Made by a program: the position numbers and the translations under genes. Shown piece by piece: positions 1-4,837 of a stretch of DNA of 5,693 nt (position 1 is the first letter of the stretch; each line of letters opens with the position of its first letter). Source of the DNA: Actinomycetota bacterium (GTDB taxonomy: Bacteria; Actinomycetota; Acidimicrobiia; Acidimicrobiales; Ilumatobacteraceae); the NCBI GenBank assembly GCA_005789925.1, contig SXWG01000136.1, forward strand, positions 1 to 5,693, read 5' to 3'. Under the pieces are notes generated by a model. That model had not been told where the DNA came from. It made no database searches and saw only the letters and a program-made list of their open reading frames with translations.

Positions 1-167
1 ATGACCCCGAGGCGCATCACGTCGTAACGCGGTGAACCAAACGCTGCACCCCTCTCGATTGCACACCACGCGAGTCCCCACTGATACACCCACAAGCTGT
101 ACGACCGACCCAAGGTGAAGAGTGATGTCAGCGGCTTGGGCAGCCGGCCACGATCTACAAGTCCCAT
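1..167 (-). CDS. nuoB: NADH-quinone oxidoreductase subunit B, N-terminal part (cut by window edge)
   Basis: NuoB is the peripheral-arm subunit of complex I that carries the terminal Fe-S cluster N2, which hands electrons to quinone. Only 55 codons are present; the rest lies beyond the left edge. I translated this reading frame by hand from the minus strand. It starts MGLVDRGRLPKPL and continues with SLWVYQWGLAWCAIERG and then GSPRYDVMRLG, which aligns with the NuoB region normally reading GLACCAIEM followed by a (Y/F)D...R(F/L)G segment. The ATG at 167 is supported by a GAGGAA ribosome-binding site six bases upstream and by its position 10 bp after the nuoA stop, the usual A-B order. Oddity: residue 34 is Trp (codon at 66-68) where the first of two adjacent cysteines is expected; Cys35 is kept. 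Residue 39 is Arg (codon at 51-53) where Met is usual. Both are one base from the expected codon, so an error near a contig end is possible. The family call is firm; whether the protein is functional is open. Confidence 0.9.
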   Translation of the reverse strand, partial: MGLVDRGRLPKPLTSLFTLGRSYSLWVYQWGLAWCAIERGAAFGSPRYDVMRLGV

Positions 168-180
168 ACGTGATTCCTCA
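168..180 (-). promoter_or_regulatory. nuoB ribosome-binding site overlapping the nuoA stop
   Basis: On the minus strand the nuoA stop reads directly into a Shine-Dalgarno-like sequence, TGAGGAATCACGT, followed by the nuoB ATG. GAGGAA (179-174) lies six bases before the start. This fixes the nuoB start and suggests translation coupled to nuoA. It is one of only two strong Shine-Dalgarno matches in the window. Confidence 0.75.
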
Positions 181-543
181 GATCCAGCGCAAGACGCCCT
201 TGCGCCACGCATACACGAGGCCCAACAAGAGCACGGCTACGAACACACCCATCTCGACGAGGCCGAATCCGGCGTATCGCTCGAGCTGTGTTGCCCAGGG
301 GAAAATGAACACCGCTTCCACGTCGAAGATGACGAAGAGAAGCGCAAAGACGTAGTAACGAATTTGGCTTTGGGACCAACCCTCGCCCACCGGGTCTACA
401 CCACTTTCATAGGCGATGAGTTTTTCCCGCGTTGGTCGGTTCGGCCTCAACAAGGCCGACAGTCCCAGCAAGAGAGAGGCAATAAGGAAGGCGGCCAAGC
501 CGAACCACACAACAGTGAGATACGACCGGAGGAACTGGGACAT
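178..543 (-). CDS. nuoA: NADH-quinone oxidoreductase subunit A
   Basis: NuoA (121 aa, a normal length for the family) is a small membrane subunit of complex I. It sits next to NuoH, close to the quinone chamber, at the joint between the peripheral and membrane arms. Three membrane segments are visible at about residues 10-32, 63-84 and 96-113. The loop between the first two holds the family signature: RPNRPTREK, then YESGVDPVGEGW near 45-56, leading into IRYYVFALLFVIFDVEAVF. Asp74 and Glu76 in FDVEAVF are the acidic pair typical of NuoA. The ATG at 543 puts the first membrane helix at the usual distance from the N terminus. No Shine-Dalgarno sequence precedes it, and a -10-like TAGTTT lies just upstream, so the transcript may be almost leaderless. 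nuoB follows after 10 bp. Subunits M and N are encoded about 3 kb upstream on the same strand, not downstream as usual. Confidence 0.96.
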   Translation of the reverse strand: MSQFLRSYLTVVWFGLAAFLIASLLLGLSALLRPNRPTREKLIAYESGVDPVGEGWSQSQIRYYVFALLFVIFDVEAVFIFPWATQLERYAGFGLVEMGVFVAVLLLGLVYAWRKGVLRWI

Positions 544-586
544 CGCCCATCGAAACTACTACGGAGGCCAAAGTTGACCCCAACTT
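544..586 (-). promoter_or_regulatory. Candidate nuoA promoter with overlapping inverted repeat
   Basis: On the minus strand a TANNNT match (TAGTTT, + positions 553-558) lies nine bases before the nuoA ATG. A transcript starting the usual seven bases after its last T would begin near 546, only about three bases before the ATG, which fits the missing Shine-Dalgarno sequence. No good -35 hexamer is visible. At 571-586 a perfect inverted repeat, AAGTTG-N4-CAACTT, covers about -25 to -40 from that start, where a repressor or activator could bind. This is inferred from spacing alone; many TANNNT matches are chance. Confidence 0.4.
571..586. repeat. Perfect inverted repeat AAGTTG-N4-CAACTT (possible operator)
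   Basis: The arms at 571-576 and 581-586 are exact reverse complements with a four-base spacer (ACCC on the + strand). The symmetry does not extend further. It lies between the glutamine amidotransferase stop and nuoA, at the expected -35 position of the candidate nuoA promoter. I do not recognise it as the site of a particular regulator. Confidence 0.5.
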
Positions 587-606
587 CCCGCCCTGCGGAG
601 GGCCGG
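587..606. terminator. GC-rich hairpin, possible U-less terminator
   Basis: A perfect 5-bp stem, GCCCT (590-594) with AGGGC (599-603), closes a GCGG loop. It is extended by a CC/GG pair (587-588 with 605-606) across one C-C mismatch. It abuts the 571-586 inverted repeat without a gap. It lies about 70-90 bases after the glutamine amidotransferase stop on the minus strand, so it could end that transcript before nuoA. There is no run of T after it in the minus-strand direction, and with no upstream plus-strand gene it has no obvious plus-strand role. Terminators without a U-tract are reported in actinobacteria, but this call is weak. Confidence 0.3.
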
Positions 607-638
607 AAAAGCACGTCGAAACGGGGTTATGTGCCTTT

Positions 639-673
639 GTGACCCGATGTGCGAACAGTTGTCACACGGTCAC
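639..673. repeat. Nested imperfect dyad with Rex-like half-sites
   Basis: The inner dyad at 648-666 reads TGTGnnAACnGTTnnCACA (14 of 19 positions symmetric). Outer arms GTGACC (639-644) and GGTCAC (668-673) flank it with slightly uneven spacing. GTCAC also recurs as direct repeats at 661, 669 and 675, the last running into the end of the amidotransferase gene. The half-sites resemble those of the actinobacterial redox repressor Rex (TGTGAAC..GTTCACA), but the gap between TGTG and CACA is 11 bases instead of 8. It could instead fold into a hairpin after the amidotransferase stop. The symmetry is plain; its role is not. Confidence 0.4.
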
Positions 674-675
674 CG

Positions 676-1383
676 TCACGTCGCGAGGTGTGCGACGCCA
701 TGCAGGAACCAATCGACGAGAATTCGGCATCGTTCTTCGGCATCTGCGGCCGCTGCGCGGGTCTCGACCATGAGCTCGTCATAGTTGATTCCGGCTTCGG
801 CTAATTCGCGGCGACCTTCACCCGACGACCAGCGTGCGATGACTGATTCCGTCGCTTCCGGATGAAACTGCACAGCGAGCGATGACCCGATGCGGAACGC
901 CTGTACCGCACAATCGCTCTCGGCCAAGGTCGTGGCTCCCGATGGCACCTCGACACAGTCGTAGTGCCACTGCATCCACGTGCCTGCCAAAGGCCCAGCA
1001 TCGGGCGACGCTTCACGCGTCAAACGAACGTCGCACCAACCAATCTCATGTTCTGGGGCCCGCCGCACGGCTCCCCCAGCAGCATGGGCGAGCATCTGAG
1101 CGCCGAAACAGATGCCCAGAACAGGGACGTCATGCTCCAGCGCACTCTGTAGGACAGTGGTTTCAGATGCGACGGGGCCAGAGGCGGAATCCCAATAGAC
1201 GCTCCATGACGATCCGAGCGACAACACGAGGTCGACACCTTTCAACCCGTCCGCGACAACGGAACCCCACTCCTCGTGGTGCTCTCGGATGAGTTCCGTG
1301 AAGGCGAAACCTCGCTCTCGCAACGCATGCCCGACAAAGCCAGCGTCGGCATCACTTGCATTTGCGATCATGATTGCCCGCAT
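676..1383 (-). CDS. Free-standing class I (type 1) glutamine amidotransferase
   Basis: This 235-aa protein has the class I glutamine amidotransferase fold, which hydrolyses glutamine to glutamate and ammonia. Visible motifs are the Rossmann-like start RAIMIANAS, the nucleophile elbow GICFGAQMLA with Cys92, the QWHYD segment near 138-142, and the catalytic pair in QFHPE (His174, Glu176). There is no synthetase domain, so it resembles the stand-alone GuaA-like (COG0518) members whose acceptor is usually unknown. It could act on glutamine or on a gamma-glutamyl compound. I chose the ATG at 1383 because homologues begin with this beta strand; an in-frame upstream extension of 35 codons is open but would overlap the divergent dehydratase gene and has no family character. 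No Shine-Dalgarno sequence precedes the start, which sits 22 bp from the divergent gene. The stop is 132 bp upstream of nuoA on the same strand, so some read-through into nuoA is possible. Confidence 0.87.
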   Translation of the reverse strand: MRAIMIANASDADAGFVGHALRERGFAFTELIREHHEEWGSVVADGLKGVDLVLSLGSSWSVYWDSASGPVASETTVLQSALEHDVPVLGICFGAQMLAHAAGGAVRRAPEHEIGWCDVRLTREASPDAGPLAGTWMQWHYDCVEVPSGATTLAESDCAVQAFRIGSSLAVQFHPEATESVIARWSSGEGRRELAEAGINYDELMVETRAAAADAEERCRILVDWFLHGVAHLAT

Positions 1384-1405
1384 CGGCAAGTACCGTAGGC
1401 GATGA
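1384..1405. promoter_or_regulatory. 22-bp divergent intergenic region with a symmetric -10-like element
   Basis: Only 22 bp separate the two divergent start codons. In it, TACCGTA (1391-1397) reads as TANNNT on both strands: TACCGT on plus (1391-1396) and TACGGT on minus (1397-1392). With normal spacing the plus transcript would start near 1402-1403, just before the dehydratase ATG at 1406. The minus transcript would start near 1385-1384, just before the amidotransferase ATG at 1383. Both would be nearly leaderless. A weak AGG at 1397-1399 is the only Shine-Dalgarno-like match for the dehydratase. No convincing -35 boxes are visible on either side. Symmetric -10 elements that fire both ways are known in bacteria; here it is an inference from sequence. 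Confidence 0.4.
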
Positions 1406-2617
1406 ATGGGCACGCACGCCATAAGTACTGAGGACATCATCGCTGCGCGCGCGGTGGGTCGGGGCATCGTCAAGCACACGCCCATCACCGAGTCCTACGC
1501 ACTCTCTGACATGTGTGGTGGCAACGTCATTCTGAAAGCCGAGAATCTTCAGCGCACCGGCTCGTTCAAGGTGCGGGGTGCCCTCAACAAATTGCATTCG
1601 CTCGGCGACAGCGTGAGCGCCGGTGTCACCGCCGGAAGCGCAGGCAACCATGCACAGGCAATTGCGTTTGCAGCACGCCATCGAGGAGTGCCGTGCCAGA
1701 TCTTCGTTCCTGCAGGAGCGAGCCTCTCAAAGATCGAGCAGTGTCGAACCTACGGAGCGACCGTCGTCGAAGGTGGCGACACACTCGACGACGCAGTGAC
1801 CCGAGCCAAGGAACATTCGGCAAACACGGGCATGCATTTTTGCCATCCCTTTGATGATCCGGTCGTCGTGGCTGGTCAAGGAACACTCGGTCTCGAGTTG
1901 CTCGAGGACATCGCAGATCTTCACACCGTGATCATTCCCCTCGGTGGTGGCGGCTTGACTGCTGGTACGGCGATTGCGGTGAAGTTGCAGCAACCGAATG
2001 TCCGCATCATCGGCGTGCAAGTTGCCGCATGTGCACCATATGCCGGTCGACCACCCGCTGACGGTCCGATCGCCACACTCGCTGACGGCATCGCGGTGAA
2101 GCGTCCGGGTGATGTGACTGCCCCACTCATCGAAACGTTCGTTGACGATGTCGTCGTCGTACCCGAAGACACCGTCGCTGATGCGATGGTGTTGTTGATG
2201 GACCGTGGAAAGTTCTACGTGGAAGGAGGCGGCGCGGTCGGCGTATCCGCACTTCTGACTCGTGCAGTCGTCCCCGCGGCTCAGGGCACGACATGTGTGG
2301 TGTTGTCCGGCGGCAACGTTGACCTCGGAGTGGTGCCAAATCTCATCCGTCGCCACGAGACACAGGTCGGTCGTCGCCTCATCGTGTTCGCCCGCATTTC
2401 CGATCGACCAGGTGGCCTTGCTCGTCTCCTCACGTTGTTCGCACAAGCCGGAGCGAACCTCATCGAAGTGGAACACGTCCGCGAAGGCGTCGACCTGCAT
2501 GTACGCGAGACCGGTGTGCAAGCAGTGCTCGAGATTCGCGGAAAAGAGCACGAAGAAACCGTGCTCGCCGCAGCTCGTGAGGCCGGCTACGACGTGCAAA
2601 AAGTCGCCGGCCACTGA
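1406..2617 (+). CDS. ilvA: Threonine dehydratase (ammonia-lyase), PLP-dependent, with C-terminal ACT domain
   Basis: This 403-aa enzyme should deaminate L-threonine (and probably L-serine) to 2-oxobutyrate (or pyruvate) and ammonia in the cytoplasm. 2-Oxobutyrate feeds isoleucine synthesis. Family marks of fold-type II PLP enzymes: ENLQRTGSFKVRGA with the PLP Schiff-base Lys55; SAGNHAQ at 78-84, contacting substrate; the tetraglycine phosphate-binding loop at 180-183 (PLGGGGL); and SGGN at 301-304 near the pyridine nitrogen. Residues from about 324 form one ACT-like domain (RLIVFARISDRPGGLARLL, then about 50 residues to the C terminus), as in the roughly 400-residue medium-length threonine ammonia-lyases, not the ~500-residue IlvA with two C-terminal regulatory modules. 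Amino-acid allostery is therefore likely, but the effector cannot be read from sequence. The ATG at 1406 is the first possible start, since an in-frame TGA ends at 1405. A PuuD-like hydrolase follows after 2 bp. A catabolic TdcB-type role is an alternative, so the gene symbol is approximate. Confidence 0.92.
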   Translation: MGTHAISTEDIIAARAVGRGIVKHTPITESYALSDMCGGNVILKAENLQRTGSFKVRGALNKLHSLGDSVSAGVTAGSAGNHAQAIAFAARHRGVPCQIFVPAGASLSKIEQCRTYGATVVEGGDTLDDAVTRAKEHSANTGMHFCHPFDDPVVVAGQGTLGLELLEDIADLHTVIIPLGGGGLTAGTAIAVKLQQPNVRIIGVQVAACAPYAGRPPADGPIATLADGIAVKRPGDVTAPLIETFVDDVVVVPEDTVADAMVLLMDRGKFYVEGGGAVGVSALLTRAVVPAAQGTTCVVLSGGNVDLGVVPNLIRRHETQVGRRLIVFARISDRPGGLARLLTLFAQAGANLIEVEHVREGVDLHVRETGVQAVLEIRGKEHEETVLAAAREAGYDVQKVAGH

Positions 2618-2619
2618 CG

Positions 2620-3315
2620 ATGGCGCGGCCAGTCATCGCCCACCTCGCCCGTTTCGCCGACACTGCCGACACGTTTTCAAGTTCCGTCGCTGCCGGAGGC
2701 CGCCACTACATCGATGCGATAGTACGAGCGGGCGGCATTCCTCTGTTGACACCACCCACGCGCGATGTCTCTCTCATCGAGGACATGTTGTCTCGTGTCG
2801 ACGGCATTCTCATCGCCGGTGGAGGCGACGTGAACCCTGCCGTCTACGGCGAGGAATCTCACCCGACCGTGTACAACGTCGATGACTTGAATGACGAATT
2901 TGAGATTGCCGTCGTGCGTGCCTGCGTTCGTGTCGACAAACCACTACTGGCCATCTGTCGCGGACATCAAGTGTTGAATGTGGCGCTTGGGGGCACCTTG
3001 ATCCAACACATCGACAATGCAGATGCACATCGCGGCGTCGTCTGCACGGTGTCAATCGATGAGGACAGCCTTATGGCACAGGCCATCGGTGCAACAAGCG
3101 CACATGGAATGTGTTGGCACCATCAAGCAGTACGCACACCCGGAGAAGCACTTCGAGTCGTGGCACGTGCAGCCGACGACATCATCGAGGCTGTGCAACA
3201 CACTGCGGCGACTTTCATTGTCGGCGTGCAATGGCATCCCGAGCAAACTGCAGCCACCGACGCTGTCCAGCAGCGACTGTTCGACGAGTTGGTACGACGC
3301 TCAGCACCGCGATGA
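2620..3315 (+). CDS. Peptidase C26 / gamma-glutamyl-gamma-aminobutyrate hydrolase-like (PuuD family)
   Basis: This 231-aa protein belongs to the class I amidotransferase-like hydrolases of peptidase family C26, which cleave gamma-glutamyl amide bonds; PuuD, for example, releases glutamate and GABA in putrescine breakdown. Visible marks: an RPVIAHLARF first strand; GGGDVNP at 67-73, the PuuD-type turn; the nucleophile elbow ICRGHQVLNVALGGTL with Cys113; WHHQAV at 166-171; and VQWHPE with catalytic His206 and Glu208. The length is close to the family's usual 230-260. The ATG lies 2 bp after the dehydratase stop with no Shine-Dalgarno sequence, so it is probably translated by coupling and belongs to the same transcript. 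No other polyamine-pathway gene (puuA, puuB, puuC) is present, so the substrate cannot be assigned. A gamma-glutamyl derivative of an amino acid or amine is the general expectation. nuoN converges on it from the other strand. Confidence 0.88.
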   Translation: MARPVIAHLARFADTADTFSSSVAAGGRHYIDAIVRAGGIPLLTPPTRDVSLIEDMLSRVDGILIAGGGDVNPAVYGEESHPTVYNVDDLNDEFEIAVVRACVRVDKPLLAICRGHQVLNVALGGTLIQHIDNADAHRGVVCTVSIDEDSLMAQAIGATSAHGMCWHHQAVRTPGEALRVVARAADDIIEAVQHTAATFIVGVQWHPEQTAATDAVQQRLFDELVRRSAPR

Positions 3316-3340
3316 CGTCGGCACTTCTGGCGCCGGTCAC

Positions 3341-4837
3341 TCAAGCACCAAGAAAAGTGGTGGCCTTGTCGGCCAAGGTGAGCAACCAGCCCGGATACAC
3401 ACCAACGACGATCGTGAACGCCACACACAGAGTGACTGCGACACCGAGTCCGGTCGGAACCTCGATCTCAGAATCATTCGAGCTCTCTGCGAGCCATGCG
3501 CTGACCATGATGCGTAGGTACAGATAGGCGGCGATGACTGCTGCGAGCATCGCGATGATCGCCAATGCATAACTTTCCGCATCGACAGATGCGGTGATCA
3601 CGCCGAATTTTGCGATGAATCCGCTAGTGACGGGAACACCAGCTTGAGCGATGAGAAACACAGTGAGTGCCACAGCCAAAGTCGGACGACGACGCGCAAG
3701 TCCTCGCAGATCGTCGAGTGACGTCGCATCGTCACCCCGACCTGAGACGGCGGTGACGACAGCGAATGAGCCGATGACGAGCACTGTGTAGAGAAAGAGA
3801 TAGACAACGACCGAGGACACCGCGTCGGTGGAGCCAGGGTGCGCAGCAGCTTCCACCCCAACGAGTATGAAGCCAGCGTGACTGATCGATGAGAACGCGA
3901 GCATTCGCTTGACGTTCGTCTGGACGACGGCCATCACTGAACCACCCACGAGCGTCAGCACTGCCAACACCCAGATGACTGGCTGCCAATCGTCGACCCG
4001 CGACGGCAGAGCGACGACCAAGACTCTGACGAGAGCAGCAAATGCAGCGACCTTGCCTGCTGACGCCATGAAACCAGTGACCGGTGATGGTGCACCTTGG
4101 TACACATCTGGTGTCCACACTTGGAACGGCACTGCCGACACCTTGAAGGCGAAGCCGACGATCAGAAGTCCGATGCCAACAAGCAGGAGTGCATCATTCG
4201 AGTTCACATCAATCGAGCCGCGAAGCGCAGTGTTGATGGCGGGGAGTTTCGTGGCGCCGCTAGCCCCATAGATGAGTGCGATGCCGTACAGGAAGAATGC
4301 GGATGCAAAACCGCCGAGCACGAAGTACTTGAGACCAGCTTCTTGGCTCTCCGTGCGTCGACGGTGACTTGCCGCGAGCAGATACAGAGACAAGCTGAGT
4401 GTCTCGAGGCCGAGGAACAAAACGATGAGGTCGTTCGCCACGATCATCACCGATGCGCCGAGCGAAGCGGTCAGGTACAGCGCGTACATCTCAGGGCCTT
4501 CGTACTCTTCTCGGCGCAGATAACCGTCGGTCACGAGCGCCGTGAGCACCACCGAAACCAGGACTACGACGAGTGACAACACCGCGAAATGGTCGAAGGC
4601 GATCGAGTCAGAAATCGCTGAGGCCATACCGTCATCGGTGACACGACCCCACAGGATCACGAGGAAGACGAACGACACGACTGCCGTCACCACGGTGAGC
4701 GACGAATACAGACCCTTACGCCAGCGAGGAACAATTGCCCCGACAATCAACAACAGCGACGTCCCCGTAAGGAGCGTCAGCGCCCACCCGAGGTCGAGCC
4801 ACGGGATCTCCGGACCGGCAAGCGTCTCGGCGAGCAT
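3341..4837 (-). CDS. nuoN: NADH-quinone oxidoreductase subunit N
   Basis: NuoN (498 aa, about full family length) is one of the three antiporter-like membrane subunits of complex I that move protons. It is hydrophobic throughout, with roughly 14 membrane segments. The charged residues of the proton path are in register with those of E. coli NuoN: Glu145 in FLGLETLSL, Lys170 in GLKYFVLGG, Lys232 in FAFKVSAVP, Lys262 in SAGKVAAF and Lys410 in SGFIAKFGV. WTPDVYQGAP at 241-250 is a NuoN signature. One common position differs: the histidine usual before WTPDVYQG (VPFH) is Gln239 here. The start at 4837 overlaps the nuoM stop by one base (TGATG), and a purine-rich ribosome-binding site lies inside the nuoM end, indicating coupled translation. 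Nothing follows it on this strand for about 2 kb (its stop is 25 bp from the convergent C26 gene), consistent with N ending a nuo operon. Confidence 0.97.
   Translation of the reverse strand: MLAETLAGPEIPWLDLGWALTLLTGTSLLLIVGAIVPRWRKGLYSSLTVVTAVVSFVFLVILWGRVTDDGMASAISDSIAFDHFAVLSLVVVLVSVVLTALVTDGYLRREEYEGPEMYALYLTASLGASVMIVANDLIVLFLGLETLSLSLYLLAASHRRRTESQEAGLKYFVLGGFASAFFLYGIALIYGASGATKLPAINTALRGSIDVNSNDALLLVGIGLLIVGFAFKVSAVPFQVWTPDVYQGAPSPVTGFMASAGKVAAFAALVRVLVVALPSRVDDWQPVIWVLAVLTLVGGSVMAVVQTNVKRMLAFSSISHAGFILVGVEAAAHPGSTDAVSSVVVYLFLYTVLVIGSFAVVTAVSGRGDDATSLDDLRGLARRRPTLAVALTVFLIAQAGVPVTSGFIAKFGVITASVDAESYALAIIAMLAAVIAAYLYLRIMVSAWLAESSNDSEIEVPTGLGVAVTLCVAFTIVVGVYPGWLLTLADKATTFLGA

Noticed and set aside
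587..606. Classical intrinsic terminator
   Set aside because: The stem is short with one mismatch, and no T-run follows it in the minus-strand direction; listed only as a weak U-less candidate.
115..642. Plus-strand open frame of 175 codons across nuoA
   Set aside because: It runs antisense through nuoA and the intergenic region, is rich in Arg, Ser, Glu and Pro, and has no recognisable domain. nuoA on the other strand is unmistakable.
648..666. Canonical Rex or CRP/FNR site
   Set aside because: TGTG and CACA are 11 bases apart, against 8 in Rex sites, and the TGTGA-N6-TCACA of CRP-like sites is not met. Kept only as an unassigned dyad.
1367..1374. ATCATGAT palindrome near the amidotransferase start as an operator
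   Set aside because: It encodes the Ile-Met-Ile of the conserved first beta strand, and eight bases is too short to stand out from chance.
1384..1488. 35-codon upstream extension of the minus-strand amidotransferase
   Set aside because: It would overlap the start of the divergent dehydratase, lacks conserved character, and the family begins at the RAIMIANAS strand after the ATG at 1383.
1727..2614. Minus-strand open frame of 295 codons antisense to the threonine dehydratase
   Set aside because: It mirrors the dehydratase codons, is unusually rich in His, Cys and Asp, and has no family motif. Such long antisense frames are common in GC-rich genes.
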